Positions 1 to 4,699 of a stretch of 5,513 bases of DNA are shown piece by piece. The notes beneath the pieces are model-generated. The model ran no database searches. It worked only from the letters and a program-made list of their open reading frames with translations, and was not told the origin of the DNA. The position numbers were made by a program, and so were the translations under genes. Within the stretch, counting starts at the first letter, position 1. The number at the start of each line of letters is the position of its first letter. Origin of the DNA: JAATFY01 sp049276515 (lineage in GTDB: Bacteria > Pseudomonadota > Alphaproteobacteria > UBA9219); assembly GCA_049276515.1 (NCBI GenBank), contig JBASWO010000171.1, positions 1-5,513 of the forward strand. The letters are read 5' to 3'.

Positions 1-205
1 AGGTAATCCGGCCCTTAGAGAGATCGTAAGGTGTCATTTCAACATTGACCTTGTCGCCTACCAAAACACGAATCCGGTTCTTACGCATTTTGCCGGACGT
101 GTGAGTCAAAACTTCATGGCCATTTTCCAACTTCACCCGGAACATAGCGTTGGGCAAAAGCTCGGTAACAATGCCTTCAAATTCGAGGAGTTCTTCTTTG
201 GCCAT
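1..205 (-). CDS. infA: Translation initiation factor IF-1 (C-terminal end cut by window edge)
   Basis: IF-1 is a small OB-fold (S1-like) protein that binds the 30S ribosomal A site with IF-2 and IF-3 during initiation in the cytoplasm. The sequence starts MAKEELLEFEGIVTELLPN and carries the family hallmark LTHTSGKMRKNRIRVLVGD at residues 33-51, followed by VEMTPYDLSKGRIT. I read 68 codons; the family is normally 72 residues, so about four residues and the stop lie beyond base 1. The start is the ATG at 205, preceded by a clear Shine-Dalgarno GAAGG on the minus strand (215-211) five bases upstream. It lies downstream of, and co-directional with, murA and the DUF2948 gene, with a 58-bp gap. Identification is essentially certain. 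Confidence 0.97.
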   Translation of the reverse strand, partial: MAKEELLEFEGIVTELLPNAMFRVKLENGHEVLTHTSGKMRKNRIRVLVGDKVNVEMTPYDLSKGRIT

Positions 206-263
206 GGGCCCCTTCTTTGTTGTTCAAGCGCGGAAAATGGCGCGTTTAAGCGTTACAGTCAAG
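206..263 (-). promoter_or_regulatory. infA leader with ribosome binding site and weak candidate promoter
   Basis: This is the gap between the DUF2948 stop and the infA start. On the minus strand it holds TTGACT (262-257), then 17 bp, then CATTTT, which matches the -10 consensus at only three of six positions. A good GAAGGGG Shine-Dalgarno (215-209) sits just before the infA ATG. The binding site is convincing. The promoter is weak, and infA may also be read through from murA. I see no terminator hairpin in the gap. Confidence 0.35.
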
Positions 264-689
264 TTAACCCGCTTGCCGGTCAGAATCGTGGCAAGGATTG
301 CATTGGGCAGGCCAAGCTTCGCCAAAATCTTCAACAACCATAGCCCAATCAGCCAATTGAAGGCGAATTTTGGCGTGGCCAGCAAAAATAAAGGTCAGGG
401 ACGCCCCCTCCAGCATTACGGCTAGCAAGTCGAGCATGAGGCTCTTTTGGGTAAGATCTAAGCCATTGAGCTGAGCGGCATTCACACCACGCATATTGAT
501 GGCGCAACAAATACGCTCAAGCCCTTCTCCAGATTCACGGCGCAAACGATGCACCACCATAATGAAACTTTTTTCAGCCGGATCAAAGACCATGTCGCAA
601 ATTGGTGCGATTGCATCCTGCAACACAGCAGAAATAACCTGCACATCTTCAGCGTCTTTGGCCTTCAACTTAAGAGGTTGTGCGCTCAT
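264..689 (-). CDS. DUF2948 family protein, function unknown
   Basis: This 141-residue protein belongs to the uncharacterised DUF2948 family, found mainly in Alphaproteobacteria beside murA. Visible family-like blocks are DAEDVQVISAVLQDA (12-26), LDLLAV (86-91), LTFIFAGHAKIRL (98-110) and the C-terminal DFGEAWP...PCHD (121-135). There is no signal peptide or membrane segment, so it is probably cytoplasmic. The ATG at 689 overlaps the murA stop as ATGA, and GGGAAG just upstream can serve as ribosome binding site, so the two genes are almost certainly translationally coupled. The family assignment rests on remembered motifs plus the diagnostic position after murA. No molecular role is established, and co-occurrence with murA is the only functional hint. 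Confidence 0.85.
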   Translation of the reverse strand: MSAQPLKLKAKDAEDVQVISAVLQDAIAPICDMVFDPAEKSFIMVVHRLRRESGEGLERICCAINMRGVNAAQLNGLDLTQKSLMLDLLAVMLEGASLTFIFAGHAKIRLQLADWAMVVEDFGEAWPAQCNPCHDSDRQAG

Positions 690-1975
690 GCAGCTTCCCG
701 AACCCGCTCAATGTCAGCTCCGCAAGCGGCAAGTTTCTCTTCGAGCCGCTCATATCCACGATCCAAATGATAAATACGGTTTAAAATGGTTTCACCTTGA
801 GCCGCTAAACCCGCCAGGGCTAAAGACACAGAGGCGCGCAAATCAGTAGCCATAACGGGTGCACCCGTTAATTGCTTTACACCTCGGATCATGGCGGAAT
901 TATTATGCACAGTAATATTGGCACCCATCCGACGCAATTCTGGGACATGCATAAACCGATTTTCAAAAATGGTTTCGGTGATCATAGACGCACCTTCTGC
1001 AACACACATAAGCGCCATCATCTGGGCCTGCAAATCTGTAGGGAAGCCAGGATAAGGCTCTGTCATCATATCAACACCATGCAGACCATTAACCCGCTTA
1101 ACGCGTAAACCAGATGCCGTCTCTTCAATGCTGACACCAGCTTCTGCAAGCAAACGCACAACGCTGCTCAGATGCTCAATTTTGGCGCCAATTAATTCTA
1201 CATCACCATTGGTAATAGCGGCAGCCATGGCAAATGTACCCGTCTCAATACGGTCGGGAACAACATTATGCCTTGCTGCATGCAAGCGATCTTTGCCACG
1301 AATGCGCAACTTATCGGATCCAATGCCTTCAATATCTGCGCCCATCGCTACCAAGCAATTAGCAAGATCTGAAACTTCAGGCTCACGAGCAGCATTAACA
1401 ATAGTTGTCTCGCCCTTAGCGAGAGTAGCCGCCATCATAATATTTTCGGTACCCGTTACAGTGACCATGGGGAAAATAATATTGGCGCCCCTTAAACCCT
1501 TAGAGGCTTTGGCGTGGATATAGCCATTTTCTAAAACAACCTCTGCACCCATTTGTTCTAAGGCTTGCAAATGCAAATCAACAGGACGTGTGCCAATGGC
1601 GCAACCACCGGGCAAAGATACTTTGGCTTCACCAGCACGCGCCATTAATGGACCTAACACCAAGATGCTGGCACGCATCTTACGCACCAACTCATATGGC
1701 GCTGTGATGCTGGTAATCTTTTCAGCCCTCAATTCCATAACACGGCCCGCATGGCCGCTATCCTTATGGTGGCCGTTGAGGCCAATCGTTACACCATGCT
1801 GACCAAGCAAATTGCCCATCGTCGCGATATCAGCGAGATGAGGAACATTACCAAGCGTCAAAGTTTCGTCTGTTAAAAGAGCAGCAGATAAAAGTGGTAA
1901 GGCTGCATTCTTGGCACCACTAATGTAAATTTTGCCTGTGAGGGGCTTGCCGCCCCGGATGCGCATGCTGTCCAT
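686..1975 (-). CDS. murA: UDP-N-acetylglucosamine 1-carboxyvinyltransferase (MurA)
   Basis: MurA transfers enolpyruvate from phosphoenolpyruvate to UDP-GlcNAc, the first committed cytoplasmic step of peptidoglycan synthesis, and is the target of fosfomycin. At 429 residues it has normal length (E. coli: 419). Key residues are present: Lys22-Asn23 in SGAKNAALPLLS; the catalytic Cys125 in PGGCAIGTRPVDLH (equivalent to E. coli Cys115, so fosfomycin-sensitive in type rather than the Cys-to-Asp resistant form); Arg130 (Arg120); Asp314 in YPGFPTDLQAQ (Asp305); and Arg406 in YHLDRGYERLEEKL (Arg397). The ATG at 1975 gives MDSMRIRGGKPLTG, the usual alphaproteobacterial beginning; the ATG at 1966 (Met4) would cut the first strand. 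No strong Shine-Dalgarno precedes it. It is the first gene of the cluster leading to the DUF2948 gene and infA. Confidence 0.98.
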   Translation of the reverse strand: MDSMRIRGGKPLTGKIYISGAKNAALPLLSAALLTDETLTLGNVPHLADIATMGNLLGQHGVTIGLNGHHKDSGHAGRVMELRAEKITSITAPYELVRKMRASILVLGPLMARAGEAKVSLPGGCAIGTRPVDLHLQALEQMGAEVVLENGYIHAKASKGLRGANIIFPMVTVTGTENIMMAATLAKGETTIVNAAREPEVSDLANCLVAMGADIEGIGSDKLRIRGKDRLHAARHNVVPDRIETGTFAMAAAITNGDVELIGAKIEHLSSVVRLLAEAGVSIEETASGLRVKRVNGLHGVDMMTEPYPGFPTDLQAQMMALMCVAEGASMITETIFENRFMHVPELRRMGANITVHNNSAMIRGVKQLTGAPVMATDLRASVSLALAGLAAQGETILNRIYHLDRGYERLEEKLAACGADIERVREAA

Positions 1976-2058
1976 CTAATTAACCATAAAGTCGCGTGAA
2001 TAATGACGAAACTAGCGATTTACTTGACATAGAGCTAGTTAAATTAAATGCTGCAACC

Positions 2059-2079
2059 ATTATAGCGAACAGAATTATA
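2059..2079 (-). promoter_or_regulatory. Candidate murA promoter: two perfect TATAAT boxes
   Basis: Read on the minus strand, TATAAT occurs exactly at 2079-2074 and again at 2064-2059, 15 bp apart, about 85-105 bp upstream of the murA ATG. Good -35 boxes are lacking: TTTTCC lies 17 bp before the proximal box, and ATGACA only 13 bp before the distal one. The surrounding stretch 1976-2091 is AT-rich and separates two divergent genes. A plus-strand TTGACA at 2024-2029, possibly for the downstream orphan gene, has no well-spaced -10 partner (TTAAAT follows at only 14 bp). These are candidates from inspection only. Confidence 0.35.
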
Positions 2080-2091
2080 CGGGAAAAAACA

Positions 2092-2901
2092 ATGTCATAT
2101 CACTATGGACGCCGTCCAATTGAACCTACGAATTGGGGAATAATTGAATACGGTAGAGGCAGTATCTCTTTCGATGCCTGGAAGGTGGTCATTACCGCTC
2201 ACCTCTCAAGCGACATTGCAAGGGGCCATGCTTATGGCCTGAAGCGCTGCATTCCTGAAGCTTGGGCACCGATGTATAAGCCCAAAGGATATGACCAGGA
2301 CGAAGCACGCAAACTCTGTGTTGATTTAATTAACCAGGGCATCGAGCAACTGGTTACCAACACTCAATATACTGTAGCCTTATGGGATATCGAGGTGATG
2401 GACGGCAGAGAACCACACCGCCGGCAAAAAGATTTTGTACAAAAAATCAGACCGGAACTCATCACGGGGTTGGTTGGTTTATTATCCAGATCAGAAATAC
2501 GTGGACCAGACGGACCCTTGGACAGATATAATCCCACAACCATTTCCTTAAGCGACGACGGCAAGCTCCAATTCCTAATTAAGTTTGCAAAAATGATGGA
2601 AGGTCGTGGCCCGTTATTTCAAGCTGCCTTTCTAAGTGGATTTGAATCACTGCCTGAAGACCTCCAGGAAAGAGCCAAAGCCGTTGCTGCTGCTAACGCG
2701 GCTAAGGCTCAGCAGGAACTTCCAAAACAACAGGAAATTGCCGCTGACCAGAAGGAAACAGCCTCTCGATGCCAAGACAAAAGCATAGCAAAAATATTTA
2801 GAGACCTGGCACAAAGAACCAGAACAACAAGCGTAGAAGCCTGTACGCCAATCTTTGATCGTTTTGGTGCGGCAAGGCAAACTCTGGCTTTGACTCAATA
2901 A
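2092..2901 (+). CDS. Hypothetical protein of unknown function (orphan gene between murA and dcd)
   Basis: I do not recognise this protein. The frame is open from a GTG at 1996 (301 residues), but I prefer the ATG at 2092 (269 residues, MSYHYGRRPIEPTNWGIIEY). A GGGA ribosome binding site at 2081-2084 precedes it with 7-base spacing, and the earlier start would leave only 20 bp to divergent murA. The protein has a mixed, soluble-looking N-terminal two thirds with many aromatic and charged residues (for example EAWAPMYKPKGYDQDEARKL and QYTVALWDIEVMDG). An Ala/Gln/Lys-rich, probably helical or coiled stretch follows (about residues 190-240 of this start), then a short basic tail. I see no signal peptide, membrane segment or metal-binding cluster. 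It converges with dcd, with 6 bp between stops. A genuine lineage-specific gene is likelier than a chance frame of this length; function is unknown. Confidence 0.7.
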   Translation: MSYHYGRRPIEPTNWGIIEYGRGSISFDAWKVVITAHLSSDIARGHAYGLKRCIPEAWAPMYKPKGYDQDEARKLCVDLINQGIEQLVTNTQYTVALWDIEVMDGREPHRRQKDFVQKIRPELITGLVGLLSRSEIRGPDGPLDRYNPTTISLSDDGKLQFLIKFAKMMEGRGPLFQAAFLSGFESLPEDLQERAKAVAAANAAKAQQELPKQQEIAADQKETASRCQDKSIAKIFRDLAQRTRTTSVEACTPIFDRFGAARQTLALTQ

Positions 2902-2907
2902 GGTTTT

Positions 2908-3474
2908 TTAAGCGCTCTTTTCCATGCGCGGCAAAGTAACGCCGGTCTGGCCCTGATACTTACCACCGCGATCGGCATAAGATACCTCACAGGGGCTATC
3001 GGCCTTGAAAAATAGAAACTGACACACACCTTCATTGGCATAAACTTTGGCGGGTAGCGGCGTGGTATTAGAAATCTCGAGTGTCACATGACCTTCCCAT
3101 TCGGGCTCCAATGGCGTGACATTGACGATAAGGCCACAACGCGCATAGGTCGATTTGCCAATGCACATCACAAGAACATCACGAGGAATTTTAAAATATT
3201 CGATTGTGTGTGTGAGCACGAAAGAATTTGGTGGGATGATGCAGACATCTGTCTTGCGTGTAACAAAGCTATTTTCTGAGAAATTCTTTGGATCAACCAC
3301 AGCGCTGTCGACATTTGTAAAAACTTTAAAGTCTGTAGAGCAGCGCGCATCATATCCGTAAGAGGACAGGCCGTAAGAAATGACACCTTGGCGTTGGAGC
3401 TTTTCCTCGAAAGGCGAAATCATACCTTTCTCAGTCGACATTTTACGGATCCAATGATCGGGCATTACAGGCAT
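2908..3474 (-). CDS. dcd: dCTP deaminase
   Basis: Dcd hydrolytically deaminates dCTP to dUTP, which dUTPase then converts to dUMP for thymidylate synthesis; it is a cytoplasmic homotrimer. The 188 residues match the alphaproteobacterial form, beginning MPVMPDHWIRKMSTEKGMI. The core motif IGKSTYARCGLIVNVTPLEP (105-124) contains Ser108 and Arg112 (equivalent to E. coli Ser111 and Arg115). The catalytic base is Glu133 in GHVTLEISNTTPLPAK (E. coli Glu138). The C-terminal nucleotide-closing tail GGKYQGQTGVTLPR is intact. This is the deaminase and not the bifunctional dCTP deaminase-dUTPase, as far as motifs tell. A good AAGGA ribosome binding site (plus-strand 3482-3486) lies 7 bases before the ATG, inside the end of the small upstream gene, 3 bp away. 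Confidence 0.97.
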   Translation of the reverse strand: MPVMPDHWIRKMSTEKGMISPFEEKLQRQGVISYGLSSYGYDARCSTDFKVFTNVDSAVVDPKNFSENSFVTRKTDVCIIPPNSFVLTHTIEYFKIPRDVLVMCIGKSTYARCGLIVNVTPLEPEWEGHVTLEISNTTPLPAKVYANEGVCQFLFFKADSPCEVSYADRGGKYQGQTGVTLPRMEKSA

Positions 3475-3477
3475 GGT

Positions 3478-3621
3478 CTATTCCTTAATCTCATCACTCT
3501 TTATAGCGCTTTTTAACTTTTGCTGCTTCCGTTTGCGAAGATTTTCCCGCAAAGCATCAGCAACCCGTTTTTCACGTTCGGGCGAATAGGCATATGCAAC
3601 TAATTGCGTTTTAGGCTTCAT
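3478..3621 (-). CDS. Small basic protein, 47 residues, upstream of dcd
   Basis: A complete short frame starts at ATG 3621 and ends with TAG at 3480-3478, giving MKPKTQLVAYAYSPEREK and then VADALRENLRKRKQQKLKSA, ending SDEIKE. It is strongly basic, probably one long amphipathic helix with an R-E-N-L-R-K-R-K-Q-Q core that recalls small uncharacterised alphaproteobacterial proteins with an (A)LR.NLRRRK motif. I cannot name a family. The dcd ribosome binding site lies inside its last codons, and dcd starts 3 bp after its stop, so the two are probably one transcript with coupled translation. No strong Shine-Dalgarno precedes its own ATG, and only the ATG at 3621 is a plausible start in this frame. 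The alternative is a leader peptide or a chance frame. Confidence 0.6.
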   Translation of the reverse strand: MKPKTQLVAYAYSPEREKRVADALRENLRKRKQQKLKSAIKSDEIKE

Positions 3622-3624
3622 ACT

Positions 3625-3685
3625 GGCATGTTTTAGGGCATGGATATGGAACTAACAACAGTAATTAAGCGCTATAAAACATGCC
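3625..3685. repeat. 11-bp inverted repeat over divergent gene starts
   Basis: GGCATGTTTTA at 3625-3635 is exactly repeated in inverted form, TAAAACATGCC, at 3675-3685, with a 39-bp loop. GGCATG also recurs directly at 3637-3642, 12 bp after the first. The repeat brackets the start of the dipeptidase gene and lies directly upstream of the small dcd-linked gene, so it could bind a regulator of both. It could equally be chance. Confidence 0.35.
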
Positions 3686-4395
3686 CTATTAAGGAATGCG
3701 GGGAGCAATTGGTCCGCATTCCTAAGAGCATTTTTCCCTATATAGAGCCCCATGATTATACCGCTAAAGGTGCGCCTTATAATGGCGCTAGCCCCTGGGA
3801 TATTCGCGAAGGCGTACTTAAAGCTCTACTAGAAGCTCATGAAGAGTTAACAAGACGCAGACCTGGCTGGAAAATTGCCATTTTTGATGCCTATCGCCCT
3901 AATGAAGTGCAGGCCTATATGGTTGAGCTTGAGTATGCGGTCCAAGCCAAAAAAGTCCTTCATAAAGAGTATAAAGATTTGACCGAAGCTGATCGTGAAA
4001 AACTGGCACCTATAGTTTTCCGAATCTGGGGGGTTCCAAGCGAAGATCCTAAAACACCCCCTCCGCATAGCACGGGAGCCGCCCTCGATATCACTCTTAT
4101 GAGACCCAATGGCAAGCTAGCCTGGATGGGATCACCCATTGACGAAAATTCTGACCGCTCTAATCCCAACCATTTTCTCAAAAGCAAATTCTGGAACCTC
4201 ATGGGTCGCCGCGCCCATAGCAATCGGCAGCTTCTTAATGATGTTATGATTGCAGCTGGCTTCGTTCGTCATCAAACTGAATGGTGGCACTTCTCCCGGG
4301 GCGATCAATATTGGCAGTGGCTACAGGAGACAGAGTTGGGTCGTCCAGCTAAGCCTGCCATTTACGGCCGTGCGGCTTTATTACTTAATAAATAG
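3646..4395 (+). CDS. D-alanyl-D-alanine dipeptidase, VanX/DdpX type (peptidase family M15D)
   Basis: Enzymes of this family are zinc dipeptidases that split D-Ala-D-Ala, used for glycopeptide resistance (VanX) or recycling of murein dipeptide (DdpX). Residue numbers count from the ATG at 3646. The zinc and catalytic set is complete: Arg84 in FDAYRPNEVQ (VanX Arg71), His141 and Asp148 in PHSTGAALDITL (VanX His116/Asp123, the SxHxxGxAxD motif) and Glu212-Trp-Trp-His215 in TEWWHFSRGDQYW (VanX Glu181/His184). At about 249 residues it is longer than VanX (202) because of an N-terminal extension and an insert before the zinc motif (about residues 96-138). No signal peptide is seen, so it should act in the cytoplasm. 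The ATG at 3646 is preferred over 3640 because TAGGG at 3634-3638 gives 7-base spacing. No vanH, vanA or sensor-kinase genes are adjacent, so turnover or recycling is a better guess than resistance. Confidence 0.9.
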   Translation: MELTTVIKRYKTCPIKECGEQLVRIPKSIFPYIEPHDYTAKGAPYNGASPWDIREGVLKALLEAHEELTRRRPGWKIAIFDAYRPNEVQAYMVELEYAVQAKKVLHKEYKDLTEADREKLAPIVFRIWGVPSEDPKTPPPHSTGAALDITLMRPNGKLAWMGSPIDENSDRSNPNHFLKSKFWNLMGRRAHSNRQLLNDVMIAAGFVRHQTEWWHFSRGDQYWQWLQETELGRPAKPAIYGRAALLLNK

Positions 4396-4457
4396 AGATG
4401 CAGGCTTTTCTTGCGCTTGGCGGCAGCGTATGGCAAAAACCGCCCTCTGTTAACAAT

Positions 4458-4532
4458 GCTGCCGTAGCTCAGGGGTAGAGCACGTCCTTGGTAAGGACGG
4501 GGTCGGAGGTTCAATTCCTCTCGGCAGCACCA
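4458..4532 (+). tRNA. tRNA-Thr (anticodon GGT)
   Basis: The gene folds as a complete cloverleaf. Acceptor arms GCTGCCG (4458-4464) and CGGCAGC (4522-4528) pair fully; the D arm uses GCTC/GAGC; the anticodon stem is CGTCC/GGACG (4483-4487 and 4495-4499) with loop TTGGTAA and anticodon GGT at 4490-4492. The T stem GGAGG/CCTCT has one G-T pair and loop TTCAATT. The discriminator is A4529 and CCA is encoded (4530-4532). It reads threonine codons ACC and ACT. No obvious rho-independent terminator follows. Its 3' end is the likely attachment site of the element to its right. Confidence 0.97.
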
Positions 4533-4535
4533 TTT
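4501..4535. other. Candidate attL: tRNA-Thr 3' end used as attachment site
   Basis: P4-type integrases usually recombine in the T-arm and 3' part of a tRNA gene, and the integrated element restores the intact gene. The integrase begins 167 bp beyond this tRNA in the same direction, the standard attL arrangement. The core probably lies in the T arm through CCA. Its exact limits need the direct repeat at the far end of the element, which is outside the window. Confidence 0.5.
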
Positions 4536-4540
4536 CAAGA

Positions 4541-4570
4541 TCTAAGAGCGTCTAAAAAAGTCTAAAAAGT
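4541..4570 (+). repeat. Three TCTAA repeats at exact 10-bp spacing
   Basis: TCTAAGAGCG, TCTAAAAAAG and TCTAAAAAGT follow one another at 4541, 4551 and 4561 with no gap, starting 8 bp after the tRNA CCA. One repeat per helical turn places the TCTAA blocks on the same DNA face, and the last two carry A-tracts, so they may bend DNA or bind integrase arm or excisionase protein. Only the spacing and sequence are seen; the role is inferred. Confidence 0.5.
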
Positions 4571-4586
4571 GCCTATAAATATTGAT

Positions 4587-4601
4587 TAAAAGTCACTTTT
4601 A
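4587..4601. repeat. 15-bp palindrome TAAAAGT-C-ACTTTTA
   Basis: This is a perfect inverted repeat with 7-bp arms around a single C. TAAAAAGTG at 4563-4571 resembles one arm. It lies about 30 bp upstream of the candidate int promoter and has the shape of a dimeric repressor or excisionase site. It could also form a weak hairpin after the tRNA, although the downstream sequence is not a typical U-tract. Confidence 0.4.
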
Positions 4602-4628
4602 TCGTCCACTAATTTCCAAGGAATTTTA

Positions 4629-4658
4629 TTGAAAGTTACCCCTGTTTTGGGGTAATAT
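4629..4658 (+). promoter_or_regulatory. Candidate int promoter
   Basis: TTGAAA at 4629-4634 (five of six matches to -35) and TAATAT at 4653-4658 (four of six matches to -10) are separated by 18 bp, predicting a transcript start near 4665, about 35 bp before the int ATG. A perfect 7-bp inverted repeat (4636-4642/4649-4655) fills the spacer and reaches the first bases of the -10. The promoter is read by eye; the spacer palindrome suggests repression at this point. Confidence 0.45.
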
Positions 4659-4696
4659 ATGGGGTAAGTCAGATAGACTTATCTGGGAGTTACCCC
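4636..4696. repeat. Four copies of TTACCCC/GGGGTAA in the int control region
   Basis: TTACCCC lies at 4636-4642 and 4690-4696; its complement GGGGTAA lies at 4649-4655 and 4661-4667. The first pair forms a palindrome with a 6-bp centre; the two GGGGTAA copies are 12 bp apart. Between the third and fourth copies are two overlapping palindromes: CAGATA-GACT-TATCTG (4670-4685) and TAAGTC-AGATA-GACTTA (4665-4681). The fourth copy sits between the int Shine-Dalgarno (GGGAG, 4685-4689) and its ATG. Such repeated short motifs upstream of island integrases can be integrase arm-type sites or operators for autorepression; both are inferences. Confidence 0.6.
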
Positions 4697-4699
4697 ACC

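Noticed and set aside
496..849. 117-codon plus-strand open frame across the DUF2948/murA junction
   Set aside because: Antisense to two supported overlapping genes, with low-quality composition; no independent evidence.
1128..1523. 131-codon plus-strand open frame inside murA
   Set aside because: It is antisense to conserved MurA sequence, including the region of real substrate-binding motifs, and its translation has no recognisable features; it is a shadow frame.
1996..2091. GTG start at 1996 extending the orphan protein to 301 residues
   Set aside because: No Shine-Dalgarno precedes it, it would leave only 20 bp to divergent murA, and the stretch contains promoter-like boxes. The ATG at 2092 has a GGGA site at good spacing. 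The longer form remains possible.
2885..2925. Bidirectional terminator between the convergent orphan gene and dcd
   Set aside because: There is a TTTTTT run at 2904-2909, but I find no stable stem next to it on either strand.
4421..4427. CGGCAGC upstream of the tRNA, identical to the tRNA 3' acceptor strand, as a remnant att duplication
   Set aside because: Only 7 bp match, without the T arm or the CCA; too short to distinguish from chance.
4419..4444. GGCGG/CCGCC hairpin between the dipeptidase gene and tRNA-Thr as a terminator
   Set aside because: Only 5 bp of stem with a 16-base loop and no following T-tract; not a credible rho-independent terminator.
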